Shown: positions 1-12,280 of the stretch, one piece after another
How the letters are laid out: each line of letters begins with the position of its first letter
How positions within the stretch are numbered: the first letter of the stretch is position 1
Assembly (NCBI RefSeq): GCF_030272615.1
Contig: NC_081412.1
Location: 666,296,352 to 666,360,351 of the forward strand
DNA from: Cryptomeria japonica
Taxonomy: Eukaryota; Streptophyta; Pinopsida; Cupressales; Cupressaceae
Reading direction: 5' to 3'
DNA: 64,000 bases
Notes under the pieces: model-generated
The model's input: only the letters and a program-made list of their open reading frames with translations
Databases searched by the model: none
What the model was told of the DNA's origin: nothing
Translations under genes and position numbers: made by a program

Positions 1-300
1 GCACAACCTCTTAGAGCCAAATGTCGCCAATTTCCCTTATACAGTGGGTCATTCTCGAAACCAAAGGGCAACCTCTTAGAGCGAGATGTCGCCACTTTTC
101 CCTTATATAGTGGGTCATTCTCAAAAGCAGAGTACAACCTCTTAGAATGAGACATCACCACTTTTCTCATATGCAATGAATCATTCTCGGAACCAGAGCA
201 CAACCTCTTAGAGTAAGAAGTCCCCACTTTTTCTTTTATAAAGTGGGTCATTCTTGGAACCAGAGGGCAACCTCTTAGAGCGAGATGTCGTCACTTTCTT
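1..300 (+). repeat. 66-bp minisatellite, array 1
   Basis: Five units spaced 65-67 bp are recognised by the words caacctcttagag and cagtgggtcattctc. The window start cuts the array. Confidence 0.9.
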
Positions 301-1309
301 GACATTTGTACTATACATTTTATAAAGGTTGTAGAATACTTGGGCATAGACTCCTATGAGGTGCTTCGAACCTCACTTGTACACACGTGCACGAGGTTGA
401 GTGGAACTAACAACGTTCTTACCCTCCTCCCTTACATGGATCACCTAGACAAAATCTAGGGGCTAGTTTTCCATGTCCTCTTTTCTCCACGGATCACCTA
501 ATTCTAGGGGTGAGATGTCCATGGTTCCCTTTGTTCGCCTTTCTTCTCATGGATCACCAAAGTGTGTATTCATTTTCTCTCTCTTCTTCCTCTCACGAAC
601 TCATAGTTTTACTATTGATGGTTCATGGATGATGTTAGCTTTGATCTTTCATGTGATTATTTGTGTTTAGGTGATGGCATTTGTCTTTGTGTTTCAATTA
701 GTGGTTGAGACATTTGAGTATCGAGGTCTCTTTGGCTAGTTGATTTGTGGTCTTGTGTCATGTGTCTTTTGTGCTTTGTCTTGTTCTTTTGGTTTTGTGT
801 TCTCTTATATATGTTTGAGTGAGTTAAGATTCTGAGATTGGGGGATTGGTTACTTGAGATTAGTGACGTCTTATACACATTGTGATCTTTCTCCACATCT
901 CTCATCTTCATCCCTCTCTTTCTTCTAATTTACCAACAGTATTGACATAAGCCATACTCCCACTAAAGTGGGGGCTAAATGCAACATCGTAAAATTGCAA
1001 CCCTTGCAATTTTGACCACAAATTAGGTCCTCACCTTTGCGACTGCATCTCCCTACTCAATTGGGACCCCTCTCTGCACCTTCATTTTGATTCTCCTTCT
1101 ATTTTAGCTCTTGTATCACCTTGTGACCCTGTCTAGACCCCAAAATAGGGTAGGACAGGGGCGTAGCGCCCCTGTGCTACGCCCCTGTCCTCCCTCTTAG
1201 GGTGGCCCTAAGATAGGTCCATCTGACCCTTGGACCTAATTTGCTTCTCAGGGACTTAAATTATCCTATGTCGGCCTTCAATGAGATAAAAATTATCCTC
1301 CTAGGCAAG

Positions 1310-1317
1310 TATAAAAG
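1310..1317 (+). promoter_or_regulatory. TATA box of L module, copy 1
   Basis: The word tataaaag is followed by ggattcagtcctctg, and the block is conserved in all L copies. It points toward the outer end of the module. It is the only core-promoter signal in the repeat; a transcription start is inferred about 30 bp downstream. Confidence 0.5.
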
Positions 1318-1605
1318 GGATTCAGTCCTCTGATTTGCATAAGAGAAAATGATACAAGAATAAGAAAAGATAAGCAAGCGAAAGGTCTTCATTATCGTCA
1401 TCAAGCATTCAAGTCTTCAAGCATCCATAAAGTTCTCCTTCTTCACGTGTCTTCTTTGTTCATCCATTCTATCAACATTACAACATTCATTTGCAAACAT
1501 GTATGTGTGTTAGGGTTTTGTTGTGTTAAATGCCATTTCATGCAACACTTATGATTACATTAAAGATGCAAAGCAACCATCATCAACAAATTCTAGATCT
1601 ACAAG

Positions 1606-1732
1606 GTATATATTTCCATTATTTACATTTAAGTATTTGTAATTACTTTCTTTCAAAGTTGATTCCTCAACTATGGTTTGATTGAGGCAAACCCCTATCC
1701 AAAACCCTTCTTCTCTTCTTTTCTATGTGTAG
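1606..1732 (+). other. Intron-like segment in L module
   Basis: A donor-like site (acaag then gtata) and a pyrimidine-rich acceptor (ttctatgtgtag, then gttgcag) bracket 127 bp. The same donor and acceptor words recur in the other L copies (near 5650-5780, inverted near 6855-6985, and split by the solo LTR in copy 3). This is consistent with a spliced non-coding transcript from the TATA box at 1310. Splicing is inferred. Confidence 0.35.
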
Positions 1733-1972
1733 GTTGCAGATGTGCACCTGTAATTGTAGGTTTGGGCTTCATTTGCAGAGACGGAAAAACCCTTTTCGAT
1801 TCGTGGATTTTTCTGAGGACCAAGTACACTTTCAACCTGGTCACGTCGACTTTTCTCTAAATTTGTAGGGCAGGTCCGTATTAGTCTAAATAACTTAGAT
1901 CCGAAGTTACAACACGATCCCAAATTGGTAGCTCCTTATTTCACCCATTTTGTCTTTATTTTCTGCATAGTC

Positions 1973-2332
1973 AACAAGTCAACTCTTCTACTTACAAAAG
2001 AGGGTAAATTGCATTGTACCCTTGTAATTCACTTAGTATTTAGATCCTTTTTCACTCTAGGGTCTGGATCTAGTGAATTCAATCCCTATTTAAAATGTAA
2101 AGTATCTCCCAAAAGAAAATCATCCTAGTGATTTCCTTTCTCTCTCCTAGGTAACAAGTCAACTCTTCTACTTACAAAAGAGGGTAACTTGTATGGCACC
2201 CTTGCAGTTCACCTAGTATTCAGATCCTTATTCACTCTAGGGTCTGGATCTAGTGAATTCAAACCCTCTTTTGAATGTAAAGTATCTCCCAAGTGAAAAT
2301 CATCGTAGTGATTTCCTTTCTCTCTCCTAGGT
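1973..2332 (+). repeat. 180-bp tandem duplication in L, copy 1
   Basis: Two units start at aacaagtcaact (1973 and 2153). Each runs to the word ctctctcctaggt, with a handful of substitutions between the units. Confidence 0.85.
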
Positions 2333-3003
2333 GGGGAATCAGTAGAAGAAAGAGAGGGATGAAGATGAGAAATGCAAAGCAATACCAAAAGGAGTATAAA
2401 ACATCATTGATATTGAGGAACAAAATCCCCCAATCTTAGGATCTTAACTCACTCAAACATATGCAAGAGCACATAAAACAAAAAGAACAAGACAAATAAA
2501 ATAAGATAAAGCACAAAAGATATAAAACAAAAATCAAAACACAAGACCATAAATAAACTAGCGGAAGAGACCTCGATACTCAAATGTATCAAACAACTAA
2601 TTGAAACACAAAGACAAATGCCATCACATAAACACCAATAATCACATGAAAGAGAAAAGCTAACATCATCCATGGACCATCAATAGTAAAACTATGAGCT
2701 CATGAGAGGAAGAAGAGAGAGAACATGGATACACACTTTGGTGATCCATGGGTAGAAATATGAACAAAGGGAGCCATGAACATCTTGCCCCAAGAATTAG
2801 GTGATCCATAGAGAAAAAAGAACATGCAAAAATAGCCCCCAGATTTTGTCTAGGTGATCCATGTAAGAGAGGAGGGTGAGAATGCTATTAGTTCAACTCA
2901 ATCTCTTTCTCATGTGTGCAAGTGAGGTTAAAAGCACCTCATAGAAATCTATGCCTGAGTATGCTACAACCTGTATAAAATTTATAGTACAAATGTCAAG
3001 GAA

Positions 3004-3230
3004 GTGGTGACATCTCTCTCTAAGAGGTTGTGCTCTATTTCTGAGAATGAATCACTGTATAGGAGAAAAGTGGTGATATCTCACTCTAAGAGGCTGTGCT
3101 TTGGTTCCGAGAATGACCCACTGTATAAGGGAAAAGTGGCAACATGTCTCTCTAAGAGGCTGCCCTCTGGTTCCAAGAATGACCCACTATATAAGGGAAA
3201 AGTGGCAATATCTCGCTCTAAGAGGCCCCT
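3004..3230 (-). repeat. 66-bp minisatellite, array 2 (inverted)
   Basis: About 3.5-4 units are the reverse complement of the 1-300 array and end at core C. On the plus strand the array reads open, because 66 bp is 22 codons. Confidence 0.88.
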
Positions 3231-3959
3231 ATCCTCCCTCTTAGGGTGGCCCTAAGATGGGTCCATTTGACCCTTGGACCTAATTTTCTTCTCGGGGACT
3301 TAAATTCTCCTATGTCATACACTTGGGGGGCAATGATCTCTCTCCCTCTCTCTTTCTCTAAGGATCCACTCTTTCCTATTTTGCGGATGGTGCGAGTTTT
3401 ACTACTTGATGGCATTCCTTGTGTGAAGTTGTTGTTGTTTTCACATGGGTTCTCTCTTATACAAAAGGTGTAAGTCCTTGACTACAATCTATTTCAGACT
3501 TGGTAATGCACATCTATAATAAATTCACCCATCCCCATTGGGATAAAAGTGAGTCATCCTTCATCAAGAATCCCTTTCACCTAGCAATAGGAGGAAGGAT
3601 TGAATTCTTGCTCTCTTCTTTGCTTTATTCTAGAAGATGTTACATTTGCGTAAAACAAATCCTCTTGGGGGTAGATGTCTTCTAAACAAAGATCTCTTTT
3701 TCTTGAAGGATCTTGTTTACACTTACAACAAGATATCTCTTTTCAACTATCTTATCCTTGCTTGAAGAGTATTCCCTCTCTTGCTTGGATATATGACATT
3801 GTTTCATAATGGATATCTTCTTTGTGTTGAAGGTAGGTATCCTTGTTCTACTTTCCTTAAGATATCAACATTAAACTATGTTGACATTTTAAGAGGGGGG
3901 GGGGGGGGGGAAACCCACATTGCTCCCTTTGTACTATATTTCTCTCACGCATTGTATGT
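3231..3959. repeat. Core segment C, copy 2 of the foldback repeat
   Basis: The first about 80 bp match part of module L (the words cctccctcttagggtgg and gacttaaatt), and the rest is unique to C. It contains a run of about 16 G near 3896 and no convincing coding frame. The same segment lies at 8336-9075, also between inverted A modules. Confidence 0.7.
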
Positions 3960-4270
3960 CTTCTACAGTGGGTTATCCTCGGAACCAGAGAACAACCTCT
4001 TAGAGTGAGATGTCACCACTTTTCCCTTATACAGTGGGTCATTCTCAGAACCAGAGGGCATCCTTTTAGAGAGTGATGTCCCCACTTTTTCCTTATACAG
4101 TGGGTCATTCTTGGAACTAGAGCACATCCTCTAAGAGGGAGATGATGCCACTTTTCTCCTATATAGTGAGTCATTATTGGAACCTGAGCACAACCTCTTA
4201 GAGTGAGATGTCGCCACTTTTTCTTTTATATAGTGGTCATTCTTGGAACCAGAGAGCGGGATGTCACCAC
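3960..4270 (+). repeat. 66-bp minisatellite, array 3
   Basis: About five units sit in direct orientation immediately after core C. It is the inverted partner of the 3004-3230 array. Confidence 0.88.
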
Positions 4271-4358
4271 TTTCTTGATATATGTACTATACATTTTATA
4301 TGGATTGTAGTATACTCAGGCATAGACTCCTATGAGGTGCTTTGAACCTCACTTGCAC

Positions 4359-4393
4359 GCACACACACGCACACACACACACACACACACACA
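4359..4393 (+). repeat. CA-rich microsatellite
   Basis: A short run of CA dinucleotides lies at the place where the other A modules have only one or two CA steps. It is a copy-specific expansion. Confidence 0.85.
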
Positions 4394-5353
4394 CGAGGTT
4401 GAGTCGAACTAATGACGTTCTCACCCTCCTCTCTTACATGGATCACCTAGACAAAATCTAGGGGCTAGTTTTTCATGTCCTCTTTTCTCCATGGATCACC
4501 TAATTCTAGGGGCAAGACGTCCATGGTTCCTTTTGTTTGCCTTTATTCTCATGGATCGCCAAAGTGTGTATTCATGTTCTCTCTCTTCTTACTCTCATAA
4601 ACTCATAGTTTTACTATTTATGGTTCATGGATGATGTTAGCTTTGCTCTTTTATGTGATTATTGGTGTTTATATACTGGCATTGGTCTTTGTGTTTCAAT
4701 TAGTGGTTGAGACATTTGAGTATCGAGGTCTCTTTGGCTAGTTGATTTGTGGTCTTGTGTCGTGTGTCTTTTGTGCTTTGTCTTGTTCTTTTGGTTTTTT
4801 GAGCTCTTGCATATGTTTGAGTGAGTTAAGATCCTGAGATTGGGGATTGGTTCCTTGAGATTAGTGATATCTTATACTCCTTGTGACCTTGCTCCGCATC
4901 TCTCATCTTCATCCCTCTCTTTCCTCTACTTTATTGGCAGTATTGGCGTAAGACATACTCTCGCTAAAGTGGGAGCTAAATGTAGCATCATAAAATTGCA
5001 ACCCTTGAAATTTTGACCATGTCTTACGCCCTCACATTTGCAACTATATCTCACTACTCAATTGGGACCCCTCTTTGCACCTTCATTCTGAATCCTTCTA
5101 TTTCAGCTCTTATATCACCTTGTGACCTTGTTTGGGCCCCAAAATAGGATAGGAAAAGGGTGTGGCACCCTTGTCTTCCCTAGGAAAAGGGAATGGTGCC
5201 CCTGTGTCCCTTGGATAGGGGCGTATCGTCCCTCTCCTCCCTCTTAGGGTGGCCCTAAGATGGGGCCATCTGACCCTTGGACCTAATTTGCTTCTCAAGG
5301 ACTTAAATTCTCCTATGTCGGCCTTCGGTGAGATGAAAATTATCCTACTAGGC

Positions 5354-5360
5354 TATAAAA
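5354..5360 (+). promoter_or_regulatory. TATA box of L module, copy 2
   Basis: tataaaa lies in the same context as in copy 1 (followed by gagattcaat), after a small deletion upstream. Confidence 0.45.
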
Positions 5361-6015
5361 GAGATTCAATCTTGTCATTTGCTTAAGCAAAAATGATACA
5401 AGAATAAGAAAAGATAAGCAAGCAAAATGTCTTCATTATCATCATCAAGCATTCAAGTCTTCAAACATCCATCAAGTTCTCCTTCTTCATGTGTCTTGTT
5501 ATTTCATCCATTGGAACAACATTAAAACATTCATTTGCAAGCATGTATGTGTGTTAGGGTTTTGTCATGTTACATGCCCTTTCATGCAACACTTATGATT
5601 ACATTCAAGAAGCAAAACAACCATCATCAACAAATTGCAGAGCTACAAGGTAGACATTTCTATTATTTAAATTTAAGCATTTGCAATTACTTTCTTTCAA
5701 GGTTGATTCCTCAACTAGGGTTTTACTAAGGAAAACTCCAATCCACAACCCTTCTTCCCTTCATTTTTGTGTGTAGGTTGTAGATGCGCAACTGTAATTA
5801 CAGGTTTGGGCTTCATTTGCAGAGATGAAAAAACCTTTTCAATTCGCAGATTTTTTGAAGGATCAAGTACACTTTCAACTTGGTTCCAACAAATTTTCTC
5901 CAAATTTGCAGGGTAGGTCTGTATCAGTCTAAGTACCTCAGATCAGAAGTTATAGCATGATCCATAATCGGTAGCTCCTTATTTCACCCATTTTATCTTC
6001 ATTTTCTGTATAGTC

Positions 6016-6375
6016 AACAAGTCAACTTTTCTACTTACAAAAGAGGGTAAATTGCATTGCACCCTTGCAATTCACCTATTATTCAGATCTTTATTCACTC
6101 TAGGGTCTAGATCTAGTGAATTCAACCCCTCTTTTGAATGTAAAGTATCTCCCAAGTGAAAATCATCCTAGTGATTTCCTTTCTCTCTCCTAGGTAACAA
6201 GTCAACTCTTCTACTTACAAAAGGGTAAATTGTATTGCACCCTTGCAATTCACCTAGTATTCAGATCCTTATTCACTCTAAGGTCTGGATCTAGTGAATT
6301 CAACCCCTCTTTTGAATGTAAAGTATCTCCCAAGTGAAAATCATCCTAGGGATTTCCTTTCTCTCTCCTAGGTGG
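6016..6375 (+). repeat. 180-bp tandem duplication in L, copy 2
   Basis: Units start at aacaagtcaact (6016 and 6196). This is the same duplication as at 1973-2332, so it predates amplification of these copies. Confidence 0.85.
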
Positions 6376-7230
6376 GGAATTAGTAGGGTCCAAAATGTAA
6401 AGTGGAAAATTGGACCCTAGTGGTTGCCCACCTAGGAGAGAGAAAGGAAACCACTAGGATGATTTTCACTTGGAGATACTTTATATTTAAAAGAGGGGTT
6501 GAATCCACTAGATCCAAACCCTAGAGTGAATAAGGATTTGAATGCCAAGTAAATTGCAAGGGTGCAATGCAATTTACTCTCTTTTGTAAGTAGAAGAGTT
6601 GACTTGATGACCATGTAGTAAATGAAGACAAAATGGGTGAAATAAGGAGCCACTGATTCGGGATCGTGTTGTAACTTCAGATCTGAGATATTTAGACTGA
6701 TACAGATCTGCCCTGCAAATTTGGAGAAAATTCGTCGAGACCAGGTTGAAAGTGTACTTGGTCTTCCGAAAAATCCACGCGCTGAAAAGGGTTTTTCCAT
6801 CTCTGAAAATGAAGCCCAAACCTGCAATTACAGCTACGCATCTACAACCTACACATAGAAAAGAAGGGAAGAAGGGTTGTGGATAGGGGTTTGCCTTAGT
6901 CAAACCCTAGTTGAGGAATCAACCTTGAAAGAAAGTAATTGCAAATGCTCAAATGTAAATGATGAAAATGTATACCTTGTAGATCTGCAATTTGTTGATG
7001 ATGGTTGCTTTGCTTTGCCAAATGTAATAAAAAATGTTGTATGTAATGGCATGTAACATGAAAATACCCTAACGCACACACATGCTTGCAAATGAAGGTT
7101 GTAATGTTGCTCCAATGAATGAATGAAAAGGACACATGAAGAAGAGAACTTGATGAATGCTTGAAGACCTTCCTCTTGTTTACCCAAATTTTTCTTATCC
7201 CTTGTTATGCAAATGAGAGGACTGAATCAT

Positions 7231-7238
7231 CTTTTATA
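7231..7238 (-). promoter_or_regulatory. TATA-like box of inverted L module, copy 3
   Basis: On the minus strand this reads agtataaaag, in the same context as the other L modules. It faces outward (leftward) from core C, as the plus-strand boxes face rightward. Confidence 0.45.
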
Positions 7239-8039
7239 CTAGCCTAGGAGAATTATTTTCATCTCACTAGAGGCTGACATCAAAGGATTTAAGTCCCCGA
7301 GGAATGAATTGGGTGAAAGGGTTGGATGGACCTATCTTAGGGCCACCTAAAGAGGGTGGACAAGGGTGCCACACCCCTGTCCTGCCCTAATTTTGGGGCC
7401 TGGATAGGGTCCTGAGGTGATATCAGGGCTAAAATAGGAGGAGACTCAGAATGAAGGTGCAGAGAGGGGCCTCAATTGAATAGGGAGATGCAGTCACAAA
7501 GGTGAGGGCCTAAGACGTGGTCAAAATTGCAAAGGTTGCAATTTTATGGTGCTATATTTAGCCCCCACTTTAGTGGGAATATAGCTTACACCAATACTAC
7601 TGGTAAAGTAGAAGAAAGAGAGGGATGAAAATGATAAATGCAAAGCAATACCACAAGGAGTATAAGACATCACTAATCTTGAAGAAAAAAAGCCCCCAAT
7701 CTTAGGATCTTAACTCACTCAAACATATGCAAGAGCTATGACCTCACGAGAGGAAGAAGAGAGAGAACATGAATACACACTTTGGTGATCCATGAGAAGA
7801 AAGGAAAACAAAGGGAGCCATGGACATCTCGCCCCTAGAATTAGGTGATCCATGGAGAAAAAAGGATATGGAAAACTAGCCCCTTGATTTTGTCTAGATG
7901 ATCCATGTAAGGGAGGAGGGTGAGAATGTCATTAGTTCCACTCAACCTCATGCATGCAAGTGAGGTTCAAAGCACCTCATAGGAGTCTATGCCCGAGTAT
8001 GCTACAACCTGTATAAAATGTATAGTACAAATGTCAAGA

Positions 8040-8335
8040 AAGTGGTGACATCTCACTCTAAGAGGCTACCCTCTGGTTCCGAGAATGACCCACTATATAA
8101 AAGAAAAAGTGGTAATATCTCACTCTAAGAGGCTGTGCTATGGTTCCAAGAATGACTCACTGTATAGGAGAAAAGCGGTGACATCTTGCTCTAAGAGGCT
8201 GCGCTCTGATTCCAAGAATGACCCACTGTATAAGGGAAAAGTGCCAAAATCTCTCTCTAAGAGGTTGCCCTCTGGTTCTAAGAATGACCCACTATATAAG
8301 AGAAAAGTGGTGACATCTCTCTCTAAGAGGCCCCT
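8040..8335 (-). repeat. 66-bp minisatellite, array 4 (inverted)
   Basis: About 4.5 units lie in inverted orientation, leading into the second core C. Confidence 0.88.
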
Positions 8336-9075
8336 ATCCCCCCTGGATAGGGGCATAACACCCCTATCCTCCCTCTTAGGGTGGCTCTAAGATGGGTCCA
8401 TTTGACCCTTGGACCTAATTTATTTCTCAGGGACTTGAATTATCGTATGTCTTACACTTGGGGGGCAATGATCTCTCTCCCTCTCTCTTCCTCTAAGGAT
8501 TGACTCTTTCCTATGTTGTGGATGGTGTGAGTTTTATTACTTGATGTCATTCCTTGTGTGAAGTTGTTGTTATTCACCCAGGGGTTCTCTCTTATATAAA
8601 AGGTGTAAGTCCTTGACTACAATCTATTTCACACTTGGTAATGTACATTTATAATAAATTCACCCATCCCCATTGGGATAAAAGTGAGTCATCCTTCATC
8701 AAGAATCCCTTTCACCTAGCAATAGGAGGAAGGATTTAATTCTTTCTCTCTTCTTTGCTTTATTCTAGAAGATGTTATATTTGTCTAAAACTACTTTTCT
8801 TGGGGGTAGATGTCTTTTGAACAAAGATCTCTTCTTCTCCAAGGATCTCCTTTACACTTATAACAAGATATCTCTTTTCAATTATCTTATCCTTTCTTGA
8901 AGAGTATTCCGTGTCTTGCTTGGATCTATGACATTGTTGCATAATGGATATATTCTTTGTGTTGAAGGTAGGTATTCTTGTTCTACTTTCCTTAAGATAT
9001 CAACATTAAACTATGTTAACATCTTAAGGGGGGGGAGAGGCACCCACACTGCTGCCTTTGTACTATATTTCTCTC
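8336..9075. repeat. Core segment C, copy 3
   Basis: It is near-colinear with 3231-3959 and includes the G-run near 9029 (shorter here). No coding frame was recognised. Confidence 0.7.
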
Positions 9076-9089
9076 GCACATTGTATCTC

Positions 9090-9420
9090 TTATATAGTGT
9101 GTCATTGTCAGAACCAGAGCACAACCTCTTAGAGCGAGATGTCACCACTTTTCCCTTATACAGTGGGTCATTCTCGAAACCAGAGGGCAACCTCTTAGGG
9201 AAAGATGTCGCCACTTTTCCCTTATATAGTGGGTCATTCTCAGAACCGGAGCACAACCTCTTCGAGCGAGATGTCACCACTTTTCTCCTATACAGTGAGT
9301 CATTCTTGGAACTAGAGCACAACCTCTTAGAGCGAGATGTCACCACTTTTTCTTTTAAACAATGGGCCATTCTTAGAAGAAGAGGACAACCTCTTAGAGA
9401 GAGATGTCACAACTTTCTTG
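9090..9420 (+). repeat. 66-bp minisatellite, array 5
   Basis: Five units in direct orientation. Both strands stay open across the array (about 119 codons on the minus strand and 176 on the plus strand), as expected when the period is a multiple of three. Confidence 0.88.
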
Positions 9421-10453
9421 ACATTTGTACTATACATTTTATATAGGTTGTAGCATACTCGGGCATAGACTCCTATGAGGTGCTTCAAACCTCACTTTCA
9501 CAGACACGCATGAGGTTGAGTGGAACCAATGGCATTCTCACCCTCCTCCCTTACATGGATCACCTAGACAAAATATAGGGGCTAGCTTTCCATGTCCTCT
9601 TTTCTCCATGGATCACCTAATTCTAGGGGCGAGATGTCCATGGTTCCTTTTGTTCACATTTATTCTCATGGATCACCAAAGTGTGTATTCATGTTCTCTC
9701 TCTTCTTCCTCTCATGAACCCATAGTTTTACTATTGATGGTTCATGGATGATGTCAACTTTTCTCTTTTATATGATTATTGGTGTTTATGTGATGGTATT
9801 TGGCTTTGTGTTTCAATTAGTGGTTGAGACATTTGAGTATCGAGGTCTCTTTGACTAGTTGATTTGTGGTCTTGTGTCATGTGTCTTTTGTGCTTTGTCT
9901 TGTTCTTTTGGTTTTGTGTTCTCTTATATATGTTTGAGTGAGTTAAGATTCTGAGATTGGGGGTTTGGTTCCTCGATATTAGTGACATCTTATACTCCTT
10001 GTGATCTTGCTCCACATCTCTCATCTTCATCCTTCTCTTTCTTCTACTTTACCAGTAGTATTGGCATAAGCAATACTCCCGCTAAAGTGGGGGCTAAATG
10101 TAGCATCATAAAATTGCAACCCTTTCAATTTTCACAAAGTCTTAGGTTCTCACCTTTGAGTTTGCATCTCCTTACTCAATTGGGACCCCTCTCTGCACCT
10201 TCATTCTGAATCTCCTTCTGTTTCAGCTCTTGTATCACCTTGTGACCTTGTCTGGGCCCCAAAATAGAGCATGATAGGGGCATGAGGGCATGACACCTTT
10301 TTCCCTCTTGGATAGGGGCGTAGCGCCCCTATCCTCCCTCTTAGGGTGGCCCTAAGATGGATCCATTTGACCCTTGGACCTAATTTTCTTCTTGGGGACT
10401 TAAATTCTCCTATGTTGGCCTTCGATGGGATGAAAACTATCCTCCTAGGAAAG

Positions 10454-10460
10454 TATAAAA
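10454..10460 (+). promoter_or_regulatory. TATA box of L module, copy 3
   Basis: tataaaa followed by gggattcagtcctctg. The downstream part of this L module is displaced to 15159 by the solo LTR. Confidence 0.45.
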
Positions 10461-11185
10461 GGGATTCAGTCCTCTGATTTGCATAAGAAAAAATGATACA
10501 TGAATAAGAAAAGATAAGTAAGCATAAGGTCTTCATTATCATCATCAAGCATTCAAGTCTTCTTCTTCATGTGTCATCTTCATTCATCCTTTGGAGCAAC
10601 AATACATCATTCATTTGCAAGCATGTATGTGTGTTAGGGTTTTGTCATGTTACATGCCATTTCATGTACCACTTATGATTACATTCAAGAAGCAAAGAAA
10701 CCATCATCAACAAATTGTAGATCTACAAGGTATACATTTCCATTATTTACATTTAAGCATTTGCAATTACTTTCTGATGTTGTGGAAATGGGGACAAGGC
10801 AACAACAAAGTTCAATATTAATAAGTTAGTTTCAACTATAAAACCAAAACAAAGAACTAAAAACCATTCCAAACATATTAAAAGAGATTTCAAAAAGCAT
10901 GAAAGAAGTTTAACAAAACAAAAGAAAGGAGAAAAGCCTCCCTAAGATGATTCTATGATGCCTTTTGATGCTTCTCCCTTGTTTCTCCCCTCTCCAAGTC
11001 CCAAATGAGTGTAGCTCTTAGCTTTTAGAACTAGCCATGGATGCCATATGGAGATTCAAGATGGTTGGATATGATAAACAAATGCTATGGAAGTGTAGAT
11101 AGTGATGCTAGTAGAAATCTCTATGCTAATACCAGCATAGTAACAATACTCCAATGCTTCCTCCTTTGCTTGAGGAGAAGGGTTC

Positions 11186-11194
11186 TATTTATAG
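11186..11194 (-). promoter_or_regulatory. TATA box in the solo LTR
   Basis: The minus strand reads tctataaatagaaccc, a typical plant LTR promoter core. Confidence 0.5.
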
Positions 11195-11939
11195 AATAAA
11201 TGGGGAAATGAAGGGTTAATATTGAGGAATCTTAACAAGGGTTAGGATTGAAAGATATTCAATCCATGTGAGACTTTCAGCCCAATCCCATGTTGACAAG
11301 TGTCACTATGAGGAGGCTTGAGAGGAGAGATAAGGAGATTTAAATGCTTGAGGGGACATGATGGTTACCCTAGGGGGTTGGGTTAGGGTTAGGTTAATGG
11401 ATGCTCCTTTTATCCAAGGGATAAATGAATGTGCAAGGGTTAAATGGTTACCTTAGTCAAAGAAATAAATGTTTTGAAGAGACCCATGAGTCAACAGGAT
11501 GGTTAAGTTAGAGGAAAGTCTCTAACCAAAGGTAAAATGTGAGTTAACCATAAATGGTTATGTAAGAGCCTTTAATGGTTTGGAAGACTTTAGAGGTTAA
11601 TCATTTGAAGACATAAAGCCTTTAATGGTTATTGAAGACTTTGGAGGTTTTTGAGAAGTGACTTTCTTTTATTTAGGAATGTGACAATAATTAGGATAGG
11701 ATTAGGCGAATTAGAAGGAGTTAGAAGAATCTAGAAGGGATTTAGGCATGCAAGTGGGAGGAATTTTTGGATTTTCAATTAAAATAAAATCATTTATTTC
11801 AATTAAATGATGTAATTTGCATTTGGATAGATATTTAAATAAATATTAATTTATTTACATGTGAATGTGAATTTTGGATTTTATTTAAATAAATCTTATT
11901 TTATTTAAATGAGAAAAAGGGGGATAACGCATTAAATGC

Positions 11940-12158
11940 TTGAAGACTTTGAGGGAAACCATTAAAGGCTTAAGAAGACTCTAGAAAGAAGCCATTAAGT
12001 TTGAAGACTTTAAGAGAAACCATTAAAGGCTTGAGAAGACTATAGAAGGAAGCCATTAAGTTTGAAGACTTTAAGGGAAACCATTAAAGGCTTAAGAAGA
12101 CTCTAGAAGGAAGCCATTGAGTTTGAAGACTTTAAGGGAAGCCATTAAAGGTTTCAAG
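11940..12158 (+). repeat. 61-bp tandem repeat in the solo LTR
   Basis: About 3.5 units start ttgaagacttt at 11940, 12001, 12062 and 12123, with few differences. Confidence 0.9.
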
Positions 12159-12280
12159 TGGGTGAGGATAAATAGGATTTTAAATAAATAATTTATTTAT
12201 TTAAAATAGTTGTGCAACTTGCATTTGTAGGAAAATGCAAGTGGGTGGAGGATAAAGGTGGTTTAAATAAATGTTAATTA

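Larger units (their letters stand above)
1..2340 (+). repeat. Foldback-like repeat, copy 1 (right half: A then L module)
   Basis: This is the right-hand half of a repeat that recurs twice more in the window. Module A (about 1-935) starts with a 66-bp minisatellite and continues with about 600 bp of non-coding sequence. Module L (about 936-2340) carries a TATA box, an intron-like segment and a 180-bp tandem duplication. L stops at the words ggtggggaatcagtag, where it joins an inverted A module. The element is cut by the window start. No protein domain was recognised. Confidence 0.75.
2337..6395 (+). repeat. Foldback-like repeat, copy 2 (A inverted, core C, A, L)
   Basis: The order is A inverted (2341-3230), core C (3231-3959), A direct (3960-4930) and L direct (about 4931-6395). 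The two A modules are long inverted repeats around C, so this stretch can fold into a hairpin with arms of nearly 0.9 kb. The left L arm is missing: A-inverted abuts the L end of copy 1 at a shared short word (gtagaagaaa or similar). The right end meets copy 3 tail to tail at 6395. Confidence 0.75.

Noticed and set aside
1-300. CRISPR-like regular repeats (66-bp units)
   Set aside because: Units are contiguous with no unique spacers, and the context is eukaryotic. It is a minisatellite.
11360-11400. Telomere-like gggttagggttagg word
   Set aside because: Only two units, and plant telomeres use TTTAGGG; most likely chance inside an LTR.
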